Below are positions 1 to 9,431 of a stretch of DNA of 64,000 nucleotides, one piece after another; the first letter of the stretch is position 1; each line of letters starts with the position of its first letter. Under the pieces are notes generated by a model that had not been told where the DNA came from, made no database searches, and saw only the letters and a list, made by a program, of their open reading frames with translations. A program made the position numbers and the translations under genes. The stretch comes from Longimonas halophila (GTDB lineage: Bacteria > Bacteroidota > Rhodothermia > Rhodothermales > Salinibacteraceae), in the NCBI RefSeq assembly GCF_002554705.1, contig NZ_PDEP01000001.1, forward strand, positions 310,001-374,000. The letters are read 5' to 3'.

Positions 1-53
1 CCTACGGAAACGTCACCAAGAAGCTGGTGGACTGGCTGCTGCCGTGGGCCTGA
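1..53 (+). CDS. 3' end of an unidentified gene
   Basis: Reading from base 3, the frame encodes YGNVTKKLVDWLLPWA and stops with TGA at 51-53. Only 16 residues are inside the window, too few to assign a family. The strand and stop are visible; that it is a real gene is inferred from an open frame ending in an aromatic, helical-looking tail. The 268 bases that follow, up to the next start, hold no gene or clear signal that I can see. Confidence 0.4.
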   Translation, partial: YGNVTKKLVDWLLPWA

Positions 54-321
54 TAAAGGACAGCACGGTTGAGATCTATTGCTCTGTCAACCCTCATTTT
101 GATGGCTCCACTGCAATCAGCCCCCACGAAGCCTGTCATGGTGAGCGCAGTCGAAACATCTCCCTGGCGTTTAGCTGGAACTTGTCGGCACGGCACGGCA
201 CGCGTACCTATCTCGGTTCGACCCAAACAATCACGCGTCACACAGCACTATTGAGCAGCAGAGCCGTGCATTTGGGGATGCGCAGGCGCTGTTGTATATT
301 GGACACCGTCTCGCATCCCCT

Positions 322-1149
322 ATGAACAACCCTGATTCTATGCCACTTATCGAAGAAAAGACGGAGGCCCGCGTCCGCACTATCACGCTGAATCGGCCCG
401 AGAAGCGCAACGCCCTGAACGGTCCGCTGGTGGAGGCACTGCACGACGCCCTGCGCGCCGATGCCGACGACCCCGAGCACCGTGTGGTCGTGCTTACCGG
501 AGCCGGATCGGCCTTCTCCTCGGGGGCCGATCTGGAAGCGCTTCGAGCAATGCGCACGGCGGGTCCGATGCAGAACCGGGCGGACTCAAAGCGCCTGGCT
601 GCGCTCTTCGATGCAATCTACACCCACCCGAAACCCGTTATTGCAAAAATAAACGGCCATGCTATTGCGGGCGGCTGCGGGCTGGCATCGGTATGCGATT
701 TTGCGGTAGCTGTCGAATCCGCCAAGCTGGGCTTTACCGAGGTGCGCATCGGGTTTGTACCGGCCATTGTAGCGGTGTACGTGTGCCGCAAACTGGGCGA
801 GGCCGCCCTGCGCGACCTTATGCTGCGCGGACGACTCATTGATGCAGCGGAGGCCGCCGAACTCGGGCTCATCCACCGGGCGGTGCCCGCGTCGGAGTTG
901 GGCGACGCGGTGCAGTCCATTGCAGCAGGCATCAGCCGCGACACGAGTGCGTCAGCGGTGGCCCTCACGAAGCAGCTCCTGGCCGATGTACCGGGCATGG
1001 GCTACCGCGAGGCGCTCGACCACGCGGTGCAACTCAACGCCTTTGCCCGCGGCACCGACGACTGCCAGGCCGGCATCCAGGCGTTCCTCAACAAAACCGA
1101 GATGCCGTGGACAAAGGCGTTTGATGCGGATGAGGGCGGCGAGAACTAA
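322..1149 (+). CDS. Enoyl-CoA hydratase/isomerase (crotonase) family, LiuC-like
   Basis: This 275-residue protein has a crotonase fold and probably hydrates an enoyl-CoA in the cytoplasm. It shows the oxyanion-hole segments FSSGADL and AIAGGCGLASVCDFAVA, followed by FTEVRIGFVPAIVAVYV. The last segment resembles methylglutaconyl-CoA hydratases (LiuC, leucine degradation) more than short-chain fatty-acid enoyl-CoA hydratases. The position of the second catalytic Glu appears to be Asp (LRDLMLRG), which may narrow the reaction. ATG at 322 was chosen; an in-frame ATG at 340 (MPLIEEK) is equally plausible because family homology starts there. The gene stands alone, 165 bases before the aconitase gene. 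The family is secure and the substrate is inferred. Confidence 0.85.
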   Translation: MNNPDSMPLIEEKTEARVRTITLNRPEKRNALNGPLVEALHDALRADADDPEHRVVVLTGAGSAFSSGADLEALRAMRTAGPMQNRADSKRLAALFDAIYTHPKPVIAKINGHAIAGGCGLASVCDFAVAVESAKLGFTEVRIGFVPAIVAVYVCRKLGEAALRDLMLRGRLIDAAEAAELGLIHRAVPASELGDAVQSIAAGISRDTSASAVALTKQLLADVPGMGYREALDHAVQLNAFARGTDDCQAGIQAFLNKTEMPWTKAFDADEGGEN

Positions 1150-1314
1150 TGGGGCGCCGCACGAGATTGAAATCCCGTGTATCCCTTGTAACTCTACACC
1201 CTACTGTTTTGTAACACTTGTGCAACAGCATCGATTCTTTCCACCTTTCGGCGGAAAACGCTGTTGTATGGCATACCTCGTCATCCATCCCGATCACCAA
1301 CACCACCACACATC

Positions 1315-3276
1315 ATGGGCAAGAACGTTGCAGAAAAGCTCATCGACAGCCACCTCGAAGGGGGCACGATGCAGCCTGGCGAAGAAATTGAACTCAAAAT
1401 GGACCAGACGCTGACCCAGGATGCCACCGGCACCATGGTCATGCTGGAGTTTGAGGCGATGGGCATCCCTCGCGTGCAAACCGAAGTCTCGGCGCAGTAC
1501 GTTGACCACAACCTGATTCAGTCGGATTACAAAAACCCCGACGACCACCTGTTCTTGCGTAGCGCCTGCAAGAAGTTTGGCGTGCACTACAGCCGCCCCG
1601 GCAATGGCGTGAGCCACCCGGTACACCAGGAGCGCTTCGGCAAGCCCGGCAAAACGCTCATTGGATCCGATAGCCACACGCCGGCCGCCGGTGCTATCGG
1701 CATGCTTGCCATTGGCGCAGGTGGACTCGACGTGGCCATGGCCATGGCCGGAAAGCCGTACACGATCAACATGCCTGAAGTATGGGGCGTGGAGCTGACC
1801 GGCGAGCTGCCCGACTGGGTGAGCGCCAAGGACGTGATTCTGGAGATGCTGCGTCGCCACGATGTGGACGGCGGCGTGAACCGCATCATCGAATACTATG
1901 GGCCGGGGCTCGACAACCTCAGTTGCATGGATCGCCATGTCATCGCCAACATGGGCACCGAACTGGGCGCCACCAGCACGGTCTTCCCCTCAGATGACGA
2001 GGTGAAGCGCTTCCTGCGCTCGCAGAACCGCGAAGACGACTGGAGCGAGCTGAAGGCCGATCCCGACGCGACGTACGATGTCCACGAGGAGATCGATCTG
2101 TCGACGCTGCAGCCGATGATCGCAAAGCCGAGCAGTCCGGGCAACGTGGTGCCGGTGCGCGAGGTCGAAGGGAAAGAAATCTATCAGTCGTACGTCGGCT
2201 CCTCCGCCAACCCCGGCTTCCGCGACTTTGCTTCCGCCGCTGAAATCGTGGACGGCAAGCAGGTGCATGACCGCGTCTCGTTCGACGTGAATCCCACGTC
2301 GCGCCAGATTCTGGAGAACCTGATGAACAGCGGCCACCTGCAGATGCTGACCCGCGCAGGCGGACGCATCCACCAGGCTGGCTGCAACGGCTGCATCGGC
2401 ATGGGGCAGGCGCCCGCCACGGGGCAGATTGCACTGCGCACGGTGCCACGCAACTTCCCAGGCCGTTCCGGCACGAAGGAAGACGCCGTGTATCTTGTGA
2501 GCCCCGAAACCGCCGCCGCCTCCGCGCTCACGGGCAAGATTACCGACCCGCGCGATCTGGAGGACATCTACGGCATGAGCTACCCGAATGCCAAAGAGCC
2601 CGAAGACATCATCGTAAACACCGACCAGCTCGTGGCGCCACCCTCCGAAGAGGAGGCCAAGCACCTGGAGCTGGAGAAAGGGCCCAACGTGGTGTCGCTC
2701 CCTGAATTCGAGCCGCTGCCCGACGCCATGGAGGTGCCGGTGCTGTTGAAGATGGGCGACGACATCTCAACCGATGAGATTATGCCCGCCGGCTCGCGCA
2801 TTCTGCCGTTCCGCTCGAATATCCCGAAGATCTCGGAGTTCGTGTTTGAGCAGGTCGACGAAGAGTTCTTCGAGCGCAGTCAAGCGGTGAAGGACACCGG
2901 CCACGCCATTGTGGCGGGTACCAACTACGGGCAAGGCTCCAGCCGCGAGCACGCAGCCATTGCCCCCCGCTGGCTCGGTACGCGCGTTAAGATCGTGAAG
3001 AGCTTTGCGCGCATCCACCGCCAGAACCTGGCCAACTTCGGCATCCTGCCGCTCCTGTTCCAAGACGATGCAGCCTATGAGAGCATCGACCAGGGCGACA
3101 CGCTGAAGCTGACCGGCCTGCGCGATGCCATCCAAAACGGCAACGAGGTGGAGGTCGAGAACGTGACGAAGGGCGAAACCTACGTCGCCGAGCACGACCT
3201 CTCATCGCGCGAGATCGATATGGTGCTCGAAGGCAGCCAGATCGGAGTCGTCAAGAAAGAGTTTGCGGCGGCCTAA
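1315..3276 (+). CDS. acn: Aconitate hydratase, Aquifex-type (about 650 residues)
   Basis: This 653-residue enzyme interconverts citrate and isocitrate in the TCA cycle. The order of domains is the aconitase one: an N-terminal catalytic part with SDSHTPAAGAIG, a cluster region with GCNGCIGMG (Cys357 and Cys360), then NFPGRSG and a C-terminal swivel domain with NYGQGSSREHAA. The length fits the shorter Aquifex-type family, not the ~890-residue AcnA. The start is ATG 1315 (MGKNVAEKL); an upstream TTG-containing extension looks unrelated. Oddity: where mitochondrial-type enzymes have S-C-T-N, supplying the first cluster cysteine, this protein reads VGSSAN (294-299). Only two of the usual three cysteines are therefore at conserved places. 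I do not know whether that is usual for this subfamily. Confidence 0.93.
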   Translation: MGKNVAEKLIDSHLEGGTMQPGEEIELKMDQTLTQDATGTMVMLEFEAMGIPRVQTEVSAQYVDHNLIQSDYKNPDDHLFLRSACKKFGVHYSRPGNGVSHPVHQERFGKPGKTLIGSDSHTPAAGAIGMLAIGAGGLDVAMAMAGKPYTINMPEVWGVELTGELPDWVSAKDVILEMLRRHDVDGGVNRIIEYYGPGLDNLSCMDRHVIANMGTELGATSTVFPSDDEVKRFLRSQNREDDWSELKADPDATYDVHEEIDLSTLQPMIAKPSSPGNVVPVREVEGKEIYQSYVGSSANPGFRDFASAAEIVDGKQVHDRVSFDVNPTSRQILENLMNSGHLQMLTRAGGRIHQAGCNGCIGMGQAPATGQIALRTVPRNFPGRSGTKEDAVYLVSPETAAASALTGKITDPRDLEDIYGMSYPNAKEPEDIIVNTDQLVAPPSEEEAKHLELEKGPNVVSLPEFEPLPDAMEVPVLLKMGDDISTDEIMPAGSRILPFRSNIPKISEFVFEQVDEEFFERSQAVKDTGHAIVAGTNYGQGSSREHAAIAPRWLGTRVKIVKSFARIHRQNLANFGILPLLFQDDAAYESIDQGDTLKLTGLRDAIQNGNEVEVENVTKGETYVAEHDLSSREIDMVLEGSQIGVVKKEFAAA

Positions 3277-3303
3277 CATTCCCCGACGCATCCAACAACA
3301 CCC

Positions 3304-3340
3304 ACCCCGCCCTGGGACCGATCCCGAGGCGGGGTTTGCT
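3304..3340 (+). terminator. Likely intrinsic terminator after the aconitase gene
   Basis: ACCCCGCC (3304-3311) pairs with GGCGGGGT (3329-3336), and an inner GGGA/TCCC pair extends the hairpin. It lies 27 bases after the aconitase stop codon. The T run after the stem is short, so termination may be partial. Confidence 0.65.
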
Positions 3341-3447
3341 ATGGGCGCTTCCGGCGCCACCAGACGGCTGCTGCAACGATGCCCCGAAGCCACGGTACAC
3401 AGCGATGCCCACGCTGCCTCCCACAACCGAACGTCCGGCTCCGCTTC

Positions 3448-6400
3448 ATGATGCGCCTGCTGCTCTGGATTGGTCTGGTGCTCATATGCAGCGGACTCAT
3501 GCAGCCGATTGGAGCGCAGGACCAGCCGCCTGTGTCCGATTCGACCCTCGTCTTTGGCGATCTGACCACGCAGCGCGACACCATCGACGCGTTTCAGCCG
3601 TCGCCTTACCCCATTCCGCGCTACATTCGGCCCAGCAGCGCCACCGTCTACGTAAACGGCACGCCCGCCGACCCCGCCCGCTACACCCTCGACCTGCGCG
3701 CCGCCACCCTCGCATTCGATCCGCCGCTCGCCTCCGATGACACCCTCGTCATCGCCTACCGCCGCTGGCCGCTAAGCGCCACCGCACGTAGTCAGGAGGA
3801 AACCGAAGGCCAGCGCCCGCCCGCCGATCAGATCGCAGACCCCGACACGTCGGCGCCGGCCCCAGGGGCCTACGACCCGTTCGAAGGCGTGCGCCTGCAG
3901 CGCAGCGGATCCATCTCGCGGGGCATTGTTGGCGGCACGCAACGCGACGCCCGCCTCGAATCGGGGCTGCGCCTGGACCTCGAAGGCGACCTCACCGACG
4001 AGGTGTCCGTCCGCGCCACCCTCACCGACGAGGACACGCCCATCCAGCCCGACGGCACCACGCAGCGCCTCAGCGAGTTCGACCGCGTCTTCATCGAGAT
4101 CGATGCGCCGCCCGGCACCGCCCAGCTCGGTGATGTGGAGGCCTCGTTTCAGCAAAGTCCGTTCGCCTCCTACGACCGCCTCTTGCAGGGCGGGCAGCTT
4201 CGCAGCAGCACCTTTAGCGCAGGCCCAGCACAGGTGCAGGCGCAGGCCGTGGGAGCAGTTGCGCGCGGACTCTTTCGCCGCCAGGAGATCGACGCCGAGG
4301 ATGGCGTGCAGGGCCCCTACCGGCTGCGCGGACGCGAGGGCGAGCCGTTCATTGTGATTACGGCAGGCTCGGAGCGCGTCTTTCTGGATGGCGAGCGCCT
4401 GGAGCGTGGCGAGAGCAACGACTACGTGATCGACTATGCACGTAGCGAGATTACCTTTACCGCCGATCGGCTCATCACCTCCGATCGGCGCATCACTGTC
4501 GAGTTTCAGTACACCGCCACGCCGTTTACGCGCTCGCTCCTGGGCACCGAGGCCGACGCCGCCCTCTGGCGCCGCAGCGATGGCAGCGCCCGCCTCGAAG
4601 TGGGTGCCACCGTTTTGCGCGAAGCCGACGGCGGCGACTTTGCCGCGGCGCTCGGCCTCTCGCCCGAAGACTCCACCGCCCTCGCCAACGCAGGCACCAG
4701 CACCGTCACGCGCAGCGGGGCCACCCGCGTGGAGTTCGACCCCGAAGCGCCCTTCGTGCAGTACCGCCGCGACACGGTCGCGGGGCCCGACGGCACGCCC
4801 GACACCATCTTCGTGGCTCTTACGGAGCGTCCCGATGAAGATGAGCCGGTCTTTCGGGTCCAGTTTACCCGCGTGGGGCCGGGGCAGGGCAGCTACCAGC
4901 GGGGCGGAGCGCAGCAGAACGGCATCGCCTACACGTACGTGGGCCCCGGACAGGGCCGCTACACACCCGAGCGTCCGCTACCGCGCCCGCAGGCACAGCG
5001 CGTGGTGGACCTGCGCGCTGCCACGGAGCCGTGGGCAGGGTGGCGGCTTGCGGGGAATTGGGCGCAGTCGCGGGTCGACGCCAACCGCTTTGCCTCCGGA
5101 CAAGACACGCAGACGCAAGCGCATGCCTATCGCATCCGCCTGAATACAGACCCGCAGCCGCTCTCGGTAGGCGGATACGACGCGGGCACGCTCCAGGCCC
5201 AGGCCACCCGCGCGGTGCGGCAGGCCCAGTTTGAGCCCTTCGAGCGCGGTCGATCGGTCGAGTTCAACCGCCGCTGGAACGTAGAGCGCACGGGCGCGGA
5301 GCTGCCCGACACGCTGCAGGCGCAGGGCCGCGAGTCCATCAGCGAGATCACTACCACCTGGGCCCCGACCGATGCGGCGGCGCTTTCGGGTGAGTGGGGG
5401 CGGCTTTCGGTGGGGCAGGCGTTCCGCAGTACGCGGTGGCAGGGGCGTGCGCAGTACGCGCCGCAAACCGGGCTACGCGGCGAATACACCGGCACATGGA
5501 TCGAGAGTGCACGTTCAGAAGAGCAGGGCCGGTGGATCCGCCAGACCGCCCGCCTGGCCCGCGCCGGGGCCGAGACCTGGCGGCCCGCGCTGGATGGTCG
5601 GTTCGAGCGTCGCATGCAGCGAGCCGGTGCCGGGGCTCTGCAGCGCAACTCGTTTCAACTGTGGGAGGTCGAGCCCCGCCTCACGTTCGACCCGGCGCAG
5701 TGGACCCTCACGGCGCAGGGCGGGCTACGGGCCGAGCAAGAGGAGGCCGAGGGGCAGTTGCAACCCGCCGCGCAGGCGTGGCAGGCCGGGCTTAGCGCCG
5801 ACTACGCCGGCTCCGGTGCCACGCGCTTTCAGGTAGAAGGCCGCTACCGCACCCGCAGCGTGCGCGAGTTCTTCCGCCTGAACCGGCAGGCCCGCGACAG
5901 CGAGACGCTGCTCGTACGCGCCGAACTGGCTACCGCTGCCGCCCAGCGCGCGGTGGACCTGGACGTGTCGTATCAGGGGCAGACCGAGCGCACGCCCACC
6001 GTGCAGGAAACGTTCATCCGCGTAGGCCCCGAGTTGGGGCAGTTCGTGTGGACCGATGCCAACGACGACGGCATCCCGCAGATCGATGAGTTCATCCCCG
6101 AGACCACGCCGGGCGAGGGCGAATACATCCAGTCGTTTGTCCCGTCGGATTCGCTGGTGCCGGTGGCCAATGTGCAGGCGCAGATGCAACTTCGACTGGA
6201 TCCGGGCCGCGTGTGGGACGATGCGTCGTCGCCTGTGGCACGCGCCCTCTCGGTGGTGCAGAGCCGGAGCGAAGCGCGCATCCAGGAGCAGACCGAGTCG
6301 CCCAACCTGTGGGGCGTCTACCTGCTCGATCCGCGCGAGTACCGCCAGCCGGGGCAGACCGTGAACGGACAGCTGGACCTGCGCCAGACGCTGGATCTGT

Positions 6401-7008
6401 TTCCGCGCCGCAGCCGCGCCGGCGGCACGCTGGAATGGACGCAGCGCCGCCGCCTCGACGACCGCTCGGCCGGACTGCAAGAGGCGTTTCAGCAGGCGTG
6501 GAGCGCCACCACGCGCTGGCGTCCGGTGCGCCCGTGGCAGGTGCAGCTACAGGCCGAAACCGAGCGCGACCGCTCCACCAGCGAGGCGTTCGAGTCGCGC
6601 AGCTACGACATTCGCACATGGCGCCTGCAGCCCGAATCCGAAATCGACCTTACCCCCGCGTGGCAGCTGCAGGTGCGTCCGTCGTGGGCCCAGAAGACCG
6701 ATCGCCGGGGCACGCGCCGGGCTACCGTGTGGCGCGCCCCGGTCGAGGCCACCTGGCGTCGCGCACGCCAGGCCCGGCTGAGCGCTCAGGCCGAAGTCGC
6801 CCACATCGCGCTGCAGGGCGATGCCCAGGGCCGTGCCCTCTTCGAACTCACCGACGGACGCGGTGCGGGCACCTCGTACCTGTGGGGCCTGCGCGGACGC
6901 TACGTATTCTCGGATCTGCTGCAAGGCTCGCTTCGCTACAACGGACGCGCCCCCGCCGCGGCCGATGTCATCCACACCTTCGAGGTCGAACTCACCGCCA
7001 CATTCTGA
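3448..7008 (+). CDS. Large outer-membrane beta-barrel-like protein
   Basis: The ATG at 3448 gives 1186 residues starting with a clear signal peptide (MMRLLLWIGLVLICSGLMQP, cleaved near IGA-QDQ). A short N-terminal domain around residues 25-115 has an Ig-like strand pattern (SSATVYVNGTPAD, TLVIAYRRWPL). It is followed by RGIVGGTQRDARLESGLRL, a motif I associate with large Bacteroidota/Chlorobi surface proteins. Most of the rest alternates polar and aromatic residues as in long barrel strands, and the protein ends in Phe (VELTATF), typical of outer-membrane insertion. An EF-hand-like Ca site (DANDDGIPQIDEF) lies in an extracellular-type loop near residue 870. It appears to be a single-gene unit after the aconitase terminator. 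The function is unknown; transport or surface assembly is possible. Confidence 0.7.
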   Translation: MMRLLLWIGLVLICSGLMQPIGAQDQPPVSDSTLVFGDLTTQRDTIDAFQPSPYPIPRYIRPSSATVYVNGTPADPARYTLDLRAATLAFDPPLASDDTLVIAYRRWPLSATARSQEETEGQRPPADQIADPDTSAPAPGAYDPFEGVRLQRSGSISRGIVGGTQRDARLESGLRLDLEGDLTDEVSVRATLTDEDTPIQPDGTTQRLSEFDRVFIEIDAPPGTAQLGDVEASFQQSPFASYDRLLQGGQLRSSTFSAGPAQVQAQAVGAVARGLFRRQEIDAEDGVQGPYRLRGREGEPFIVITAGSERVFLDGERLERGESNDYVIDYARSEITFTADRLITSDRRITVEFQYTATPFTRSLLGTEADAALWRRSDGSARLEVGATVLREADGGDFAAALGLSPEDSTALANAGTSTVTRSGATRVEFDPEAPFVQYRRDTVAGPDGTPDTIFVALTERPDEDEPVFRVQFTRVGPGQGSYQRGGAQQNGIAYTYVGPGQGRYTPERPLPRPQAQRVVDLRAATEPWAGWRLAGNWAQSRVDANRFASGQDTQTQAHAYRIRLNTDPQPLSVGGYDAGTLQAQATRAVRQAQFEPFERGRSVEFNRRWNVERTGAELPDTLQAQGRESISEITTTWAPTDAAALSGEWGRLSVGQAFRSTRWQGRAQYAPQTGLRGEYTGTWIESARSEEQGRWIRQTARLARAGAETWRPALDGRFERRMQRAGAGALQRNSFQLWEVEPRLTFDPAQWTLTAQGGLRAEQEEAEGQLQPAAQAWQAGLSADYAGSGATRFQVEGRYRTRSVREFFRLNRQARDSETLLVRAELATAAAQRAVDLDVSYQGQTERTPTVQETFIRVGPELGQFVWTDANDDGIPQIDEFIPETTPGEGEYIQSFVPSDSLVPVANVQAQMQLRLDPGRVWDDASSPVARALSVVQSRSEARIQEQTESPNLWGVYLLDPREYRQPGQTVNGQLDLRQTLDLFPRRSRAGGTLEWTQRRRLDDRSAGLQEAFQQAWSATTRWRPVRPWQVQLQAETERDRSTSEAFESRSYDIRTWRLQPESEIDLTPAWQLQVRPSWAQKTDRRGTRRATVWRAPVEATWRRARQARLSAQAEVAHIALQGDAQGRALFELTDGRGAGTSYLWGLRGRYVFSDLLQGSLRYNGRAPAAADVIHTFEVELTATF

Positions 7009-7099
7009 CCGCAGCACCCCGAACGATTCGCCGTGCACACGCGTATGCCTTCATAAAAAAACTCAAGTTGCAGGGTATGATACAACACCAACACATGTT

Positions 7100-7207
7100 G
7101 TCATTCTGAGGAGCGAAGCGACGAAGAATCTCTCCCAATGAGAGCAAAGCAGGTGCGATGAGGAGATTCTTCGACTCCCCCGATGGCTGGAATACGCTCA
7201 AAATGAC
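7100..7207. repeat. REP-like imperfect long inverted repeat
   Basis: GTCATTCTGAG at 7100-7110 is mirrored by CTCAAAATGAC at 7197-7207. An inner pair, GAAGAATCTC and GAGATTCTTC, makes a long imperfect stem. This type of dispersed palindrome is common in bacterial intergenic DNA. A relative lies at 31769-31899. It sits between the outer-membrane gene and the CRISPR leader. Confidence 0.7.
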
Positions 7208-7222
7208 AGCCTTGTAGGTGAC

Positions 7223-7237
7223 CACTTGAATCAAGTG
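7223..7237. promoter_or_regulatory. Short palindrome upstream of CRISPR leader 1
   Basis: CACTTGA and TCAAGTG flank a single central A, giving a perfect 15-base dyad 44 bases before the leader shared by the two arrays. It could be a protein-binding site, but nothing else supports that, and it is absent from the second leader. Confidence 0.25.
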
Positions 7238-7280
7238 CTAAATGCAGAGGACCCGACGCACACGCCACGAAAACGAGTGC

Positions 7281-7529
7281 GCCTGCAGCGCCGCTGAAGG
7301 CCGATCTGTCGTCGGCCTCCGCCCATTTTCGGGAAAACGCCTGCCGCAACCACTGTGCCACATCCTAATTTTTATGGATACGCAGCGTAGGATCAAGGAG
7401 TTAGCGAATGTCGTCGGACCCCCGGGGGTTTACACGCTACCGGAGGGTGACGACATCGGGCGCGCTCAATCATCGCCAAATCGCCGCTTATTTGCATCTA
7501 AGTGGGCTGAATTGCATATTCCATCAGGC
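7281..7529 (+). promoter_or_regulatory. CRISPR leader of array 1
   Basis: About 248 bases directly before the first repeat are nearly identical to those before array 2 (20409-20656). This marks them as leaders, which hold the array promoter and the spacer-integration signals. Two features are conserved in both. One is a hairpin with stems GGCCGA and TCGGCC near the 5' end. The other is a longer inverted repeat at 7408-7456, whose outer arms are ATGTCGTC and GACGACAT. The differences between the two copies are scattered substitutions, so the leader duplication is not brand new. Confidence 0.8.
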
Positions 7530-8621
7530 CCTTTAATCGCACCTTTGAGGCATTGAAATCCCCCTAAGACGACGTTCGCGGATAAAATCCTCCCCCCTTT
7601 AATCGCACCTTTGAGGCATTGAAATTCGGATCGTTTCGGGTCCCATCCCAGCCGTGCGCGGCCTTTAATCGCACCTTTGAGGCATTGAAATGAAACGAGA
7701 AGTCGTCCCCGATCGCGTCGTTGCGTGGCCTTTAATCGCACCTTTGAGGCATTGAAATCTCGGCACCTCAATGAGCGCCAGCCCTTCCTCGCCACCTTTA
7801 ATCGCACCTTTGAGGCATTGAAATTTGAGCGGCTTGTCTTGTCGGCCGCCGGGGCCACCTCCTTTAATCGCACCTTTGAGGCATTGAAATTTGAGCTGCA
7901 CTGCGCCTTGCGTGGGGCCCGGATTGGCCTTTAATCGCACCTTTGAGGCATTGAAATGAAACGCATCGGGCAAGGCCGCCTCGTTGACTACAGACCTTTA
8001 ATCGCACCTTTGAGGCATTGAAATTGTTTGCTGTATGTGTGGATGCGATCAGAGGATACATCCTTTAATCGCACCTTTGAGGCATTGAAATCAAAAGAGG
8101 ATGCGGAGGTCAACGACCACGCCAAAGCCTTTAATCGCACCTTTGAGGCATTGAAATCGCCTCCACCACCCACCCATGCAGGTCCACCAGGCGCCTTTAA
8201 TCGCACCTTTGAGGCATTGAAATCGCCTCCACCACCCACCCATGCAGGTCCACCAGGCGCCTTTAATCGCACCTTTGAGGCATTGAAATCCTCCGCTGTC
8301 TTCGTCGCCGAGCAGGTCCGCGATCTGCCTTTAATCGCACCTTTGAGGCATTGAAATTCGCCATCGAGGTCGAGGAAGCCCCCGCCCCCGGCATCCTTTA
8401 ATCGCACCTTTGAGGCATTGAAATTGCACGGTGCATGTGATCTGCTTCGTGTCGCTCATCTTTTAATCGTACCTTTGAGGTATTGAAATTGTCCTGCTTC
8501 ATCGCCCACGCACGGAGGTTGATGTCTTTTAATCGCACCTTCGAGGTATTGAAATTGGTGCGTGCGTACTTCAATGCGCTCGCCAATATCGCTTTTAATC
8601 GCACCTTTGAGGTATAGTAAC
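7530..8621 (+). CRISPR. CRISPR array 1, I-B-type repeats (17 repeats, 16 spacers)
   Basis: The 30-base repeat begins CCTTTAATCGCACC and ends GGCATTGAAAT, which matches type I-B repeats ending in ATTGAAA plus a pyrimidine. The period is about 66, so spacers are about 35-38 bases. The first 14 repeats are identical. The last three carry changes (for example GTACC and GGTATT), and the final one (8592-8621) loses its 3' end to TATAGTAAC. This fits decay at the end distal to the leader. The spacers at 8158-8193 and 8224-8259 are identical 36-mers, an internal duplication. Orientation is given by the leader at 7281-7529 and the decayed repeats at the right end. Confidence 0.98.
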
Positions 8622-8837
8622 GTCCCAGGGCACTGGGACGCCGTCATGGAGCTCTCTTCGCATGCAGACAAGGAGCATAAGGTTGAGATCGCGCTACTTT
8701 TGCATGGCAGATGCCGCTCCGCAAGGGCAACGCATTGCTCCGGGCGACGCAGAGCCCTGCGTCGTTACGGCAGGTTGGGGGGGCGCATCTGGGTCGCCCG
8801 CGGCTCCGCTCAGGACAGGCGCACCTTTGAGGCATAC
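8617..8837 (+). repeat. ~220 bp CRISPR-bounded repeat element, copy A
   Basis: The unit starts GTAACGTCCCAGGG, right after the core of the last array-1 repeat, and ends in GGCGCACCTTTGAGGCATA, which again contains the middle of the CRISPR repeat. Inside are two perfect hairpins: CGTCCCAG with CTGGGACG at the left end, and a GACGCAG/CTGCGTC stem in the right half. Related copies follow at once (B, C), inside the cas locus (D), and behind array 2 (E, F and partial G). No convincing coding capacity was seen on either strand. Confidence 0.75.
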
Positions 8838-9056
8838 GTAACGTCCCAGGGCACTGGGACGCCGTCATGGGGCTCTCTTCGCATGCAGAGACGGGGAGCA
8901 TGAGGTTGAGATCGCGCTGCTTTGCATGGCAGATGCCGCTCTGCATGGCAACGCATTGCTCTGGGCGACGCAGGCCCTGCGTCGTTACGGCTGGTTGGAG
9001 GGGTGCTTCTGGGTCGCCTGCGGCTTTGCTCGGGACAGGCGCACCGTTGAGGCATA
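8838..9056 (+). repeat. ~220 bp CRISPR-bounded repeat element, copy B
   Basis: This second tandem unit has the same start (GTAACGTCCCAGGG) 221 bases after copy A. It ends with GCACCGTTGAGGCATA, a version of the CRISPR repeat core with one change. The internal text is recognisably the same as copy A with many substitutions, so the copies have diverged since duplication. Confidence 0.75.
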
Positions 9057-9281
9057 GTACCGTCCCCAGGGCCCCGAGACGCCGTCGTAGATCCGCCTTC
9101 GCATGCAGACGGGAGCATGAGGTTGAGGTCGCGCTACTTTGCATGAGCAGATGCCAGACCGTATGGTAACGGATTGCTCCGGGCGACGCAGGCCCTGCGT
9201 CGTTACGGTCGGTTGGGGGCGCTTCTGGGGCGTCCGCGGCTCCGCTCGGGACAGGCGCACTGTTGGGGTATTGAGATGCGG
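9057..9281 (+). repeat. ~220 bp CRISPR-bounded repeat element, copy C
   Basis: The third tandem unit starts 219 bases after copy B with GTACCGTCCCCAGGG. It ends with a more decayed boundary (GCACTGTTGGGGTATTGAG). It is the most diverged copy here, consistent with decay increasing away from the array. The DNA beyond it to 9341 holds no gene that I can see. Confidence 0.7.
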
Positions 9282-9341
9282 ACATCTCGCCGACACGGCC
9301 CCCCATCCGTCAGCGCTTGGACGCGCAGCCCCCGGAGACCG

Positions 9342-9369
9342 TTAACGTCGACCGGCCGGTCGACGTTAA
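9342..9369. promoter_or_regulatory. 28-bp perfect palindrome upstream of the WYL regulator
   Basis: The half-site TTAACGTCGACCGG is followed by its exact reverse complement. It ends 62 bases before the WYL-regulator ATG, where an operator would be expected. The same pattern, with two symmetric base changes per half, recurs inside the RAYT coding sequence (12403-12430). The right arm runs directly into TTAATCGCACC, the first part of the CRISPR repeat. An operator for the WYL protein and a REP-type transposase site are both possible. Confidence 0.6.
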
Positions 9370-9431
9370 TCGCACCAAGGCAACGTGGCACCATCTCTAA
9401 AACACGCTATCTAACTCTACATCCACACGCC

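Noticed and set aside
7466..8670. Open frames on both strands across array 1, encoding NASKVRLK- or FNRTFEALK-type repeats
   Set aside because: They are translations of the CRISPR repeat with no stop in frame; no start context or protein-like composition.
8644..9306. Minus-strand frames of 100-220 residues in the tandem 220 bp elements
   Set aside because: They follow the repeat units, are poor in hydrophobic core patterns, and change frame between copies, so the element is not likely coding.
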